Translations under genes and position numbers: made by a program
The notes under the pieces: model-generated
The model's database searches: none
Told to the model about the DNA's origin: nothing
What the model saw: the letters and a program-made list of their open reading frames with translations, nothing else
Shown here: in pieces, positions 15,585 to 23,901 of the stretch
Position numbering within the stretch: the stretch's first letter is position 1
Layout: each line of letters begins with the position of its first letter
Source: Methanobacteriota archaeon
Lineage (GTDB): Archaea > Thermoplasmatota > Thermoplasmata > UBA10834
Direction of reading: 5' to 3'
Assembly: GCA_020348345.1 (NCBI GenBank)
Contig: CP070748.1
Coordinates: forward strand, 743,500 to 789,023
Length of the DNA stretch: 45,524 nucleotides

Positions 15585-15671
15585 ATGTGCGAGACCGCTG
15601 GTCGCCATGTACACGCCGTTATTATCATTGTCCTAGGCGTCCTTCTCGACCTGCGGATACTTCGCCCGTGA
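15585..15671 (+). CDS. Putative leader peptide of the ilv operon (28 residues, Ile/Val/Leu-rich)
   Basis: A short ORF, ATG 15585 to TGA 15669-15671. After MCETAGRHVHA comes VIIIVLGVLLDLRIL and then RP-stop. Thirteen of 28 codons are for branched-chain amino acids: V9, V12, I13, I14, I15, V16, L17, V19, L20, L21, L23, I25, L26, which are the end products of the operon that follows 58 bases downstream. This is the layout of the ilvB, ilvGMEDA and leu leader peptides of enterobacteria. A palindromic TATA lies 23-34 bases upstream, so the message probably begins with this ATG. It is too short and hydrophobic to exclude a small membrane peptide. Function is inference; the codon content and position are seen directly. 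Confidence 0.65.
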   Translation: MCETAGRHVHAVIIIVLGVLLDLRILRP

Positions 15672-15729
15672 AAGGCTCCTTGGTTTTGGGGGCGTTCTTG
15701 CGGGCTTGGATTAGGAGTGTGTAAAGGAG
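15613..15729 (+). promoter_or_regulatory. Alternative RNA helices and Shine-Dalgarno sequestration before ilvB
   Basis: Within the leader, ACGCC (15613-15617) can pair with GGCGT (15636-15640), looping out codons 12-17 (the V-I-I-I-V-L run). CGCCCG at 15663-15668, just before the leader stop, can pair with GGGCG (15690-15694) or CGGGC (15701-15705). CTCCTT (15676-15681) is the exact complement of AAGGAG (15724-15729), the sequence directly before the ilvB ATG. The CTCCTT:AAGGAG helix and the 15663-15668 helices cannot coexist except as a pseudoknot. Stalling on the Ile/Val/Leu codons would leave 15663-15668 free and so favour an open ribosome site (inference). Confidence 0.5.
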
Positions 15730-17412
15730 ATGAAAGGTGCGAGGGCCGTCGTCGAGCTGCTCGAGAAGCAGGACGTCGAGGTGATCTTCGGCATACCAGG
15801 AGGCGTGCTGCTCCCCCTCTATGACAAGCTCGTGGACTCCGACATGCGCCACATCCTTCCCCGGCATGAACAATGCGCCGGTCACATGGCGGACGGCTAC
15901 GCCAGAGCCTCGAAGAGGCCGGGAGTCTGCATAGCGACTTCCGGCCCAGGTGCGACCAACCTGGTTACAGGCGTGGCGACCGCCTTCATGGATTCCTCGC
16001 CATTGGTTGCGATAACTGGTCAAGTTGCCACAGGAGTTCTCGGCAATGATGCATTCCAGGAGGCGGACTCCTTCAGCCTCATGATGCCCATAACGAAGCA
16101 CAATTTCAGAGTGACCGACCCCAAGACACTGCCAGAGGTAATGAAGCGAGCCTTCCTTATCGCCATGGCAGGCAGATACGGCCCGGTTCACATCGACCTC
16201 CCGGTAGACATCCTGCAGACGGAGATCTCAGACGAGGACATGAAGAAGCAGGTGAGGGTGCCCAAGCCTAGGAGGAACCTCGCGGGACTCCTTGATGCGA
16301 TCAAACTACTGGAAGGTGCTGAGAGGCCAACCATTCTCGTCGGCGGAGGTGTTTCGTGGTCCAGGGCGGGGCCGGAGATAACACGGCTCGCGGAGCTTCT
16401 TATGGCTCCCATTGTCACCACGCTCATGGCGAAGGGTTCGGTACCGGAAGACCATCCTCTAGTGCTCGGTGTATGCGGAATGCACGGAAGGCAGGTGGCA
16501 AACTACGCCCTCAACAACTGCGATGTGCTCCTCGCGATAGGCACAAGATTCAGCGACAGGGTCACGGGGAAGCTGAGCGAGTTCGGCGCCAAGACGAAGG
16601 TCGTTCATGTCGACATCGATTCCTCTGAGATAGGAAAGAACGTCAAGGGAAGAGTGGGCCTCGTGGGCGATGCTTGGACCGTGGTGAACGCGCTGATCGC
16701 CGGACTGCAGCAGCGCAAGAAGCGCGCCACCTGGAAGAACCGCATAATCGAACTGAGGAAGGAATGCTCCTGCGATTACAATCTAAGATCCAATCCTATC
16801 AAGCCTCAGAAGGTCATCCATGAGATGTCGAGGCTGCTGCCTGAAGACGCTATCGTCACGACCGAGGTGGGACAGAACCAGATGTGGGCCTCGCACTTCT
16901 TCAGATGCTACGGCAAGCGCATGTTCATCACGTCTGGCGGGCTCGGGACGATGGGCTTCGGATTCCCGGCTGCCCTGGGCGCGAAGGTCGCCAGGCCCGA
17001 GAGCGTCGTCGCGGACATCGCCGGCGATGGAAGCCTGCAGATGGTATCACAGGAGTTCGCGACAGCGATGGAGAACGACATCCCCGTGATCGTCTGTCTT
17101 CTCAACAATGGCTGGCTCGGAATGGTCAAGCAGTGGCAGAAACTGTTCTACGATTCACGATACCACGCCACGAACCTGGGAAAATCCCCCGATTTCGTCA
17201 AGCTTGCGGAGGCGTACGGAGCGAACGCCATAAGGGTGGAGAAGCACTCGGAGATAAGTGATGCGCTCAAGTCTGGCATCAAATCGGACCTGCCGATTCT
17301 GCTTGATTTCGCCGTTGATCCGGAAGAGGACGTGCTGCCCATGACGCCCCCTGGCAAGAGCGCCTCGGAGTGGATCAAGGGCAGATGCCAATGGAAGGGA
17401 GGAGGCGATTGA
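15730..17412 (+). CDS. ilvB: Acetolactate synthase, large catalytic subunit
   Basis: Thiamin-diphosphate enzyme that condenses pyruvate with pyruvate or 2-ketobutyrate, first common step to valine, leucine and isoleucine. The 560 residues have the normal three domains: N-terminal pyrimidine-binding domain with VEVIFGIPGGVLLPLYD and the catalytic Glu in LPRHEQCAGHMADGYARAS; the central FAD-type domain (PTILVGGGVSW, LGVCGMHGRQVANYALNNCD); and the C-terminal ThDP domain with GDGSLQM and LLNNGWLGMVKQW, the metal-binding motif. The start at ATG 15730 follows AAGGAG directly; AGGAG at 15713-15717 may be the working site. First structural gene of the ilv operon, behind a putative leader peptide. Confidence 0.96.
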   Translation: MKGARAVVELLEKQDVEVIFGIPGGVLLPLYDKLVDSDMRHILPRHEQCAGHMADGYARASKRPGVCIATSGPGATNLVTGVATAFMDSSPLVAITGQVATGVLGNDAFQEADSFSLMMPITKHNFRVTDPKTLPEVMKRAFLIAMAGRYGPVHIDLPVDILQTEISDEDMKKQVRVPKPRRNLAGLLDAIKLLEGAERPTILVGGGVSWSRAGPEITRLAELLMAPIVTTLMAKGSVPEDHPLVLGVCGMHGRQVANYALNNCDVLLAIGTRFSDRVTGKLSEFGAKTKVVHVDIDSSEIGKNVKGRVGLVGDAWTVVNALIAGLQQRKKRATWKNRIIELRKECSCDYNLRSNPIKPQKVIHEMSRLLPEDAIVTTEVGQNQMWASHFFRCYGKRMFITSGGLGTMGFGFPAALGAKVARPESVVADIAGDGSLQMVSQEFATAMENDIPVIVCLLNNGWLGMVKQWQKLFYDSRYHATNLGKSPDFVKLAEAYGANAIRVEKHSEISDALKSGIKSDLPILLDFAVDPEEDVLPMTPPGKSASEWIKGRCQWKGGGD

Positions 17413-17776
17413 AACGGAAGTAATCATGATGCTGACGTACGATCAGCCAGGTGTCATGCAGAGAGTGATGGCCGAGTTCACGCGGAAGAAGATCAATGTC
17501 GACACGATAGTCGTTGGCCCTTGCGAGATGTCGGAACGCTCGCGCATAGTGATCTCCCTCAGAGATCGCGATTCGGCATTGGGTGTGATCGAGCATCTGA
17601 GGGCACTTCAAGAGGTCATCGAGGCTGACATCGTCGACCATAGGAGGCATGAGGCATATGCCATCACGCTCAGCAAGGGTGGAGTCTGCCGCGTGACAGG
17701 GACGGTCGAAGAGGTCGAGGCGGTCATCAAGAAGAGCCAGCCGGACAAGTACATCGAAGTCGTGAATGCAATCTAG
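17408..17776 (+). CDS. ilvN: Acetolactate synthase small (regulatory) subunit
   Basis: ACT-domain subunit that activates IlvB and mediates valine feedback. LTYDQPGVMQRVMAEFTRKKINVDTI is the first ACT strand, turn and helix; the second half (HEAYAITLSKGGVCRVTGTVEEVEAVI) is a shorter version of the C-terminal domain. At about 117-122 residues it is smaller than the usual 160. The first ordinary start, ATG 17426, cuts into the first ACT strand. The in-frame ATT at 17408, which overlaps the ilvB stop as ATTGA and sits behind GGAGG (17400-17404), would give IETEVIMMLTYDQPG and a complete strand. I give the longer form and flag the unusual start; ATG 17426 is the conservative choice. Confidence 0.85.
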   Translation: METEVIMMLTYDQPGVMQRVMAEFTRKKINVDTIVVGPCEMSERSRIVISLRDRDSALGVIEHLRALQEVIEADIVDHRRHEAYAITLSKGGVCRVTGTVEEVEAVIKKSQPDKYIEVVNAI

Positions 17777-17797
17777 TACAATCGGAGAGTGATGGAC

Positions 17798-18778
17798 ATG
17801 GCGAGAATATACTACAGCAAGGACGCTGACCTCGACGTCTTGAAGGACAGAAGGGTGGCAGTCATAGGATACGGAATACAGGGAAGGGCTCAGTCCCTGA
17901 ACCTGCGGGACAGTGGCGTGGACGTGGTGGTCGCTCAGAAGTTCAAGGACGACTACTTCGAGCGTGCGAAGGCGGACGGCATGACGATCATGGATATACC
18001 GGATGCCGTCAAGAGCGCGGACATAGTCATGATGCTCATACCGGACGAGGTGCAGAAGGATGTCTACGACGGAGAGGTTGCTCCGCATCTCAAGGAGGGT
18101 ATGGTGCTCGATTTCGCTCACGGATTCAACATCCATTTCAAGCGCATCGTGCCGCCCGAGTTTGTGGACGTCATAATGGTCGCGCCGAAGGGGCCTGGAG
18201 CTCTCGTACGCGAGACCTACGAGGCGGGCAACGGCGTGCCGGCGCTGATAGCCGTCCATCAGGACCACACCAAGAAGGCAAAGGAGACCGCCCTCGCCAT
18301 CGCGAAGGGCTTGGGAGCGACCACAAGGGGAGTCATAGAGACCACCTTCGCGGAGGAGACGGAGACAGATCTGTTCGGCGAGCAGGTGACATTATGTGGG
18401 GGCTCCAGCGAGCTGATAAAGGCGTCGTTCGATTTTCTGGTCAAGAGCGGATACCAACCGGAGATCGCATATTTCGAGGTACTGCATGAGCTGAAGCTCA
18501 TCATCGACCTCGTTCAGAAAGGCGGAATCGAGGGCATGTGGAGCAACGTTTCGAACACCGCGGAGTACGGCGGGCGCACAAGAGGCGCCAAGATCATCGA
18601 CCCTGCGACAGAGGAGGCCATGGCGAAGATACTGGACGACATAAGATCCGGAACCTTCGCCAAAGAGTGGGTCGCCGAGTACGAAGCCGGGATGACCGAG
18701 CTGTCGAGGCTCAGAGAAGAGGCCGCGAAATCGGAGATAGAGACCGTCGGAAAGGCCATACGCAAGATGTTCAAGTGA
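17798..18778 (+). CDS. ilvC: Ketol-acid reductoisomerase (class I)
   Basis: Converts acetolactate or acetohydroxybutyrate to the dihydroxy acids with NAD(P)H and Mg. The N-terminal Rossmann fold has VAVIGYGIQGRAQSLNLRDSG with the GxGxxG motif; the cofactor loop follows. The knotted helical domain carries the metal sites: ETTFAEETETDLFGEQVTLCGG and FEVLHELKLIIDLVQKGG, ending with the SNTAEYG segment. Length (326) fits class I. Start taken at ATG 17798 (MARIYYSKDADL); ATG 17792 is the alternative, nearer GGAGAG. It follows ilvN by about 20 bases. Confidence 0.96.
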   Translation: MARIYYSKDADLDVLKDRRVAVIGYGIQGRAQSLNLRDSGVDVVVAQKFKDDYFERAKADGMTIMDIPDAVKSADIVMMLIPDEVQKDVYDGEVAPHLKEGMVLDFAHGFNIHFKRIVPPEFVDVIMVAPKGPGALVRETYEAGNGVPALIAVHQDHTKKAKETALAIAKGLGATTRGVIETTFAEETETDLFGEQVTLCGGSSELIKASFDFLVKSGYQPEIAYFEVLHELKLIIDLVQKGGIEGMWSNVSNTAEYGGRTRGAKIIDPATEEAMAKILDDIRSGTFAKEWVAEYEAGMTELSRLREEAAKSEIETVGKAIRKMFK

Positions 18779-18783
18779 CGCTG

Positions 18784-19581
18784 ATGTCAAAACCGGAAGC
18801 TCTGTTTGGCAAGTTCCGCGCAGGCAACGCGGAGTTCGTTGGAAGGGTCGTTGGAGATGAAGTTATAGAGCTGTCGTCGAAGAAGATCATAGATGTCATA
18901 GAGGGCGGAGCGAGCGAGGTCGGAAGGACTCACGCAGCCGGCGACCTCAGGACGCTGCCCCCAGTTGACATGCCCTCCAAGATCATCTGCGTGGGTCTCA
19001 ACTACAGAAGCCATATCCGTGAGATGAAGTGGGAGACGCCGACGACGCCCATTATCTTCATGAAGCCATCGTCGGCCATTGTGGGTCAAGGGGACGGCAT
19101 AGTCCTGCCATCGGTGTCATCGCGTGTGGATTACGAGGGGGAGTCCGCTGTAATCATCGGTAAGAAGACCAGGAACGCCGTGGACGGCGTGAAAGCGATT
19201 TTCGGCTACACCTGCTTCAACGACGTCACCGCGAGAGACCTGCAGAAACACGACCCAGACTGGACGAGGTCCAAGGGATTCGACACGTTTGCCCCGATCG
19301 GGCCCTATTTGTCGCGTGAAGCGCCGTCCCGCGTCACCACAAGATTGAACGGGAACGTAGTGCAAAAAGCGGATATGAGCGACAGAGTTTTCGATGATGC
19401 CGCCCTTGTGGAGTACGTTTCAGGCATAATGACTCTCGAACCCGGTGACGTGATAGCCACGGGAACGCCATCAGGCATATCGCCTATCAGAGCAGGCGAT
19501 ATCGTCGAAGTCGAGGTTGATGGCATAGGCACGCTGAGGAATCCTGTGACATCCGACGAGGAGCACCGAGGAGGAAGGTGA
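18784..19581 (+). CDS. Fumarylacetoacetate hydrolase (FAH) family protein
   Basis: A 265-residue FAH-superfamily protein. The metal triad is in ISSRVDYEGESAVIIGK-type sequence (here VDYEGESAVIIGKK), with FNDVTARDLQKHD and the conserved DTFAPIGPYL and PGDVIATGTPSGI segments. Members cleave or decarboxylate beta-keto acids (acylpyruvases, oxaloacetate decarboxylases, hydratase/isomerases). It begins five bases after ilvC and ends five bases before ilvE, so it is inside the branched-chain operon. No known step of the pathway needs it; removing faulty 2-keto or acetolactate by-products is one possibility (inference). Confidence 0.88.
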   Translation: MSKPEALFGKFRAGNAEFVGRVVGDEVIELSSKKIIDVIEGGASEVGRTHAAGDLRTLPPVDMPSKIICVGLNYRSHIREMKWETPTTPIIFMKPSSAIVGQGDGIVLPSVSSRVDYEGESAVIIGKKTRNAVDGVKAIFGYTCFNDVTARDLQKHDPDWTRSKGFDTFAPIGPYLSREAPSRVTTRLNGNVVQKADMSDRVFDDAALVEYVSGIMTLEPGDVIATGTPSGISPIRAGDIVEVEVDGIGTLRNPVTSDEEHRGGR

Positions 19582-19585
19582 GAGG

Positions 19586-20509
19586 ATGCAGATCGAACCA
19601 CCCGATAAGGTTTGGAAGAACGGCGGGCTAATTGCGTGGAAGGACGCAAACGTCCACGCGTTGAGCCATGGACTGCACTATGGCACTGCGGTATTCGAAG
19701 GAATCAGATGTTATGAGACAAGGAACGGATTAGCTGTGTTCCGACTCAAGGACCATATGACAAGGCTCCATTTGTCGGCGAAGGCGATCAACATGGCCAT
19801 ACCTCATAGTGTCGACGAGCTCTGCTCAGCGACCAAGGAGGTTATATCAGCGAACGGCCTGGCATCGTGCTACATCAGACCCATCTCCCTATTCGGAGCT
19901 TCAGGCATAGGAGTCAATCCCATCGGCTATCCTGTAGACACGTTCATCATGGCGTTCCCTCTTGGAGCGTACCTCGGAGAGGACGGCATCAAGAACGGCA
20001 TACGCGTACACACATCCTCGTGGCGGCGCACGTCCGGGTCGTCGGTCCCTGCCACCGCGAAGATATGCGGCAGCTACGTGAACAGCGCTCTGGCGGTGAT
20101 GGAGGCGAAGCAGAACGGTTTCGATGAGGCTCTGCTCCTCAACGAACATGGCATGGTGGCCGAAGGCTCAGGCGAGAATCTGTTCGTCGTCATAGACGAC
20201 GAGATACTCACCCCGCCTCTCAGCACGGGCATATTGTCGGGCATCACCCGGAACTCCGTGATGAAGATCGCGAGTAGTCTGGAACACAGAGTCACTGAGC
20301 GCGACATTTCACGAGGGGAGCTCTATCTGGCGGACGAACTGTTCTTCACAGGTTCAGCCGCGGAGATCACGCCGATCAGGGAGCTTGACAGGCGCACGGT
20401 CGGCACCGGCAAGCCAGGACCTGTGACGAAGATCCTTCAGGCGAGGTTCAGGGACATAGTTGCCGGAGAGAACTCAGAGTGGGCAGATTGGCTGGACCCT
20501 GTTAGATAG
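19586..20509 (+). CDS. ilvE: Branched-chain amino acid aminotransferase
   Basis: Fold-type IV PLP aminotransferase that makes Val, Leu and Ile from their 2-keto acids. LSHGLHYGTAVFEGIRCYET is the class IV N-terminal motif; the PLP Lys lies in ATAKICGSYVNSALAVMEA; EALLLNEHGMVAEGSGENLF is the main signature; STGILSGITRNSV and DELFFTGSAAEITPI follow. At 307 residues the length is normal. It is the last gene of the ilv unit; ilvD (dihydroxy-acid dehydratase) is not in the window. Confidence 0.95.
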   Translation: MQIEPPDKVWKNGGLIAWKDANVHALSHGLHYGTAVFEGIRCYETRNGLAVFRLKDHMTRLHLSAKAINMAIPHSVDELCSATKEVISANGLASCYIRPISLFGASGIGVNPIGYPVDTFIMAFPLGAYLGEDGIKNGIRVHTSSWRRTSGSSVPATAKICGSYVNSALAVMEAKQNGFDEALLLNEHGMVAEGSGENLFVVIDDEILTPPLSTGILSGITRNSVMKIASSLEHRVTERDISRGELYLADELFFTGSAAEITPIRELDRRTVGTGKPGPVTKILQARFRDIVAGENSEWADWLDPVR

Positions 20510-20521
20510 AATATCTGCGAA

Positions 20522-20532
20522 GATTTAAATAC
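20522..20532 (+). promoter_or_regulatory. TATA box before the 20579 gene
   Basis: gatttaaatac lies about 50 bases upstream of ATG 20579 and about 15 after ilvE, indicating a separate transcript. Confidence 0.45.
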
Positions 20533-20578
20533 GCCGCACGACCTCTTGTGTCTGACGATTGTCATACGATGGGATGGG

Positions 20579-20875
20579 ATGAGCGCCATGCATACAGTAC
20601 TGCAGAAGCTCGTGGGCCAGGCTGAGGAAGAAGGTGTTCCCCTCGCGCACATTCTGGCGAGGGAGCTCTCCGCTGACGAGATCGACAATATCGAGGTATA
20701 CCTGAAGGCCGAGATGAGCGACAACTACGCCGCCATTGCGGATTTCATGAGAGATATAGAAGTCCCTGGCACCTATGATTTCAGCTCGATGGACGAGAGC
20801 CGATTGGATAGCCTGCAGAGAGAGGTCATCTGCGCTCTGTCAGACACCACACTCAAGGCGTCGTCAGAGGCCTGA
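20579..20875 (+). CDS. Small acidic protein of unknown function
   Basis: A 98-residue soluble protein (MSAMHTVLQKLVGQAEEEG at the start) rich in Glu, Asp and Leu with predicted helices throughout and no membrane segment. An alternative start is ATG 20588, better spaced from the GGGATGGGA run. I do not recognise it. It has its own TATA box after ilvE and its last 12 bases overlap the end of cheR, which is convergent. Proximity to the chemotaxis cluster may be accidental. Confidence 0.6.
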   Translation: MSAMHTVLQKLVGQAEEEGVPLAHILARELSADEIDNIEVYLKAEMSDNYAAIADFMRDIEVPGTYDFSSMDESRLDSLQREVICALSDTTLKASSEA

Positions 20876-21715
20876 AAGACTCATTGGGGTCAACGGCTTT
20901 CTGAATATTCTATTCTCGTGATCGACTGCCTCGAACAGCTGTCTCCTGGGACCCATGAGGGTCTCCGTTCTTCCCAACATAAGATAGCCGCCAGGTTTGA
21001 GCACCCTTACGAAGTTGTCTATCACCTGATCATGAACCACTCTTGAGAAGTAGATGATGACATTCCTGCATACGATAACGTCGAGGAATTTGCCTGTCGG
21101 GCGGTCAAGCAGGTTTCCCTTTGAGAACTTAGTCATTCTTCTTAGCTCTGGAGTAACCTCGTACCCGGACTCACTTGCTGAGAAGTACTCCTTGAGCAGT
21201 CTTCTGCTGACTCCCCTCATGCGCTCCTTTGCATAGATGCCCGTTCGGGCGATTTCCAGCGCTGACGAGGACAGGTCAGTGCCTACGATTCTCACGACGA
21301 GATTGCGATCGGGATCCGCCTTCTTCAACTCCTCCGCCACGCAGATGGCAATCGAATAGGTCTCCTGGCCGGTCGCGCATCCCGCGCTCCAGATTCGGAG
21401 GGCGCTCCACCCCAGCCGGATCTTGGTCTCCACCAGGGGCTGGAGTACGAGTTTCGAGAGGGCGGCGAAGGCATCAGCGTCTCTGAAGAAGTCAGTGACA
21501 TTGACAGACAGTGCGGCAATGAGTTCGTTAACCTCCTCCTCATCCTTGCGGAGACGGCCGATGTACTCCATCCCGCTCTCACAGCCGAGCCTGCCAGCCC
21601 TCTTTCGCACACTCCTATTCAAGAACGACCGGGAATATCCGGATATGTCGAACCCCCTGGCGTTCAGAAGATGTCGCCTGATGAGATTATACGTCTCGTC
21701 GCCCTCGACTTCCAT
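20864..21715 (-). CDS. cheR: Chemotaxis protein methyltransferase CheR
   Basis: Methylates glutamates of chemoreceptors with S-adenosylmethionine for adaptation. The N-terminal helical domain (1-80) ends with NVTDFFRDADAF; the SAM-binding site is RIWSAGCATGQETYSIAI; GTDLSSSALEIARTGIY, NLLDRPTGKFLDVIVCRNVIIYF and the C-terminal GGYLMLGRTETL complete the family pattern. 283 residues, full length. It is divergent from the mcp-che operon, and the 209-bp gap holds promoters for both. Confidence 0.95.
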   Translation of the reverse strand: MEVEGDETYNLIRRHLLNARGFDISGYSRSFLNRSVRKRAGRLGCESGMEYIGRLRKDEEEVNELIAALSVNVTDFFRDADAFAALSKLVLQPLVETKIRLGWSALRIWSAGCATGQETYSIAICVAEELKKADPDRNLVVRIVGTDLSSSALEIARTGIYAKERMRGVSRRLLKEYFSASESGYEVTPELRRMTKFSKGNLLDRPTGKFLDVIVCRNVIIYFSRVVHDQVIDNFVRVLKPGGYLMLGRTETLMGPRRQLFEAVDHENRIFRKPLTPMSLSGL

Positions 21716-21817
21716 TGTCAGTCTGATGACTTGTCGGATAGATATTACTTCTCAGGCCAGAGCAAACAGGCTAGGCATCCCCTGACCCAGTTATCGCAGA
21801 ATGAACTCGGAACGACA

Positions 21818-21849
21818 TATTTTTATATCGACCATATCAATTTTGATAT
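21818..21849 (+). promoter_or_regulatory. Chemotaxis operon promoter with palindromic operator candidate
   Basis: A TATA-like tatttttatat (21818-21828) is followed by the perfect inverted repeat ATATCAA-TT-TTGATAT (21834-21849) at or just before the predicted start of transcription, about 75 bases before the mcp start. The dyad is well placed for a repressor. The cheR promoter (taatatc on the minus strand, about 21739-21747) is nearby. Confidence 0.5.
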
Positions 21850-21924
21850 CCACACGAGGGATGAGATTCGAGCTGAACGTGTGGAATCTGATGCCTTTCA
21901 GTCCGAACACTAAAGGGTGGTGCC

Positions 21925-23901
21925 TTGAGGATACCTCTGACACGTAAACTGACCGTCATCATACTTGTGCTATCTCTCGTGCCCATCGCTATCGTCAGCG
22001 CGATATCGCTGAATGACATGCACAAGATGAAGAATGATATGAGAACGCTGTACGACGAGAACCTCGTCGTGGTTTCTGAGATCGCGGAGTCCGAGACATC
22101 GCTCCTCACCGCGGACGTCTCGTTCAGACAGTATATTCTCGAATACGGAAGCCCTAGTGATAGTGGCTATTACAACGATGTATTGAGCTACCAACTCGAG
22201 TTTTCTCAGTTCCTGACAGATTTCAATAGCAAGTATACCTTCGATGTCATGGAGAACATGGCCGAGGTCATCGAAGAGGAGGAGAGGGGCGAACTCATAA
22301 TCACTCAGCAAACAACCCTCGACAGTCTTGAGATACATTGGACTGATTACAAGATGAACGTTAGTCTTGCCATAAACTACACGAGAAACGACATGATCAT
22401 CGAATCGATCGATGCCAGGAAGGACGCGACAACGAGCCTGGAAGACATGATGGATGACCTCGAAGGCCTCACAGACGTGACCATCGAGGCCGCCGCGCTC
22501 ATGGAGGAGCGCGCGGAGACCACCATAATGGAAGGCATCACGTACTTGATCATGAGCGGATCTGTGGTCGGCGGCTTCATAGTGGTCATCGCATTCTATG
22601 TCTCCACACGAATAACGTCCCCAATAGTTGAGGTGTCCAAACGCGCCAGGGTGATTGCAGATGGCACTTTCACTGCGAAGCTCGAGCTCACGCCCCCTGA
22701 CGACGAGGTGGGTGATCTCGTGAATTCAATGAACCTGCTCATCGAGAACACCTCCGAGCCTCTGAGGAAGCTGAACGAAAGCGCGGAGGCGATCGCGAGT
22801 GGAGACCTGTCTGTTGACATAGACGTCGAAGCTAAGGGGGACCTATCGACGTTAGTGAACAGCTTCAGACAGATGAGAAGTCACCTCGTAAAGATAACCT
22901 CTGAGATAAAGACGGCGTCCGAATCGCTGAGAAATGCGTCCACCTTATTGGCGGAGACCACGAAGCACATGACCGACGGCACGCAACAGGTATCCAATTC
23001 AATGGGACAGACCTCCAAGGGTGCCGAGACACAGGCTGTGCGCGTCGAGGAGATGGTCAAGATGCTAGGCGAGCAGACGAAAGCCATCTACGACGTCGTC
23101 CAGAGCGCGCAGAACGCCGCCAGAGCATCCGGAGACGCAAGCGATGTCGCGCAGAAGGGCAGCAGGGCCATTCACGACTCCTTGGAGAGGATGAATGCTC
23201 TGCTCAAGAGCGTCCACGAGACTTCGATATCGATGCAGAACCTGTCGAAGAAGTCGCAGGAGATATCACAGATAGTGATGATAATCACCAACATTGCGCA
23301 GCAGACGAACCTTCTGTCGCTCAATGCCGCTATCGAGGCGGCAAGGGCGGGAGAGCATGGTCGTGGCTTCGCGGTCGTGGCAGATGAGGTGCGGAAGCTC
23401 GCCGAGGGCTCCAGAAAAGCTGCTGATCAGATACAGGATTTGCTGCAATCAATCGAGAACGACATAGGAGATACCTCCGAGAAGATGAAGCTCACCTCCA
23501 GCGACGTGACGGAGAGCGCGAGCACAATCTCCGAGTCGCTGAGGTCGCTTGAGGACATCGCTGCGACTGTCGAGGAGACTGCCGCCATGGTCCAAGAGAT
23601 AAGCGCGTCGACGGAGGAGCAGAAGGCTCTCACTGAAAGCCTCGCAAGGAACCTCGATGAGGTCGCGAGCATTGCCAATGAGACATCCGCATCTGCTGAA
23701 CAGGTGTCCGCATCATCCGAAGAACTCGCCGCAGGCATGGAGGAACTGTCGGCCTCAGCCGAGGACATAGCGAACCTGGCGGTGAAGCTCAACGAAAGCG
23801 CCAGAGGCATAGATACAGGAGTTGCCCGTCCGCCGGAAGATGAGGAGGACACGACTGAGGATGTCAATGATGATTCTGAGGATGGGAGCGACGAGAAGTG
23901 A
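21925..23901 (+). CDS. Methyl-accepting chemotaxis protein
   Basis: A 658-residue transmembrane chemoreceptor. TM1 is about residues 9-29 ([20 protein letters not shown]); an extracellular helical ligand domain of about 175 residues follows (four-helix-bundle type by length); TM2 is about 207-230 ([20 protein letters not shown]); then HAMP (230-285), further helix, and the signalling hairpin with the conserved tip [20 protein letters not shown]. The C-terminal 30 residues are Asp/Glu-rich with no visible CheR/CheB tethering pentapeptide. Start is TTG 21925 behind AGGGTGG. It overlaps cheW by four bases. It is the only receptor in the window, and the ligand is unknown. Confidence 0.95.
   Translation: MRIPLTRKLTVIILVLSLVPIAIVSAISLNDMHKMKNDMRTLYDENLVVVSEIAESETSLLTADVSFRQYILEYGSPSDSGYYNDVLSYQLEFSQFLTDFNSKYTFDVMENMAEVIEEEERGELIITQQTTLDSLEIHWTDYKMNVSLAINYTRNDMIIESIDARKDATTSLEDMMDDLEGLTDVTIEAAALMEERAETTIMEGITYLIMSGSVVGGFIVVIAFYVSTRITSPIVEVSKRARVIADGTFTAKLELTPPDDEVGDLVNSMNLLIENTSEPLRKLNESAEAIASGDLSVDIDVEAKGDLSTLVNSFRQMRSHLVKITSEIKTASESLRNASTLLAETTKHMTDGTQQVSNSMGQTSKGAETQAVRVEEMVKMLGEQTKAIYDVVQSAQNAARASGDASDVAQKGSRAIHDSLERMNALLKSVHETSISMQNLSKKSQEISQIVMIITNIAQQTNLLSLNAAIEAARAGEHGRGFAVVADEVRKLAEGSRKAADQIQDLLQSIENDIGDTSEKMKLTSSDVTESASTISESLRSLEDIAATVEETAAMVQEISASTEEQKALTESLARNLDEVASIANETSASAEQVSASSEELAAGMEELSASAEDIANLAVKLNESARGIDTGVARPPEDEEDTTEDVNDDSEDGSDEK

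Noticed and set aside
17375..18268. 297-codon minus-strand ORF opposite ilvN/ilvC
   Set aside because: It is the antisense shadow of two certain genes. Composition is His/Asp/Val-rich as expected from reading ilvC codons backwards, and no family pattern is visible.
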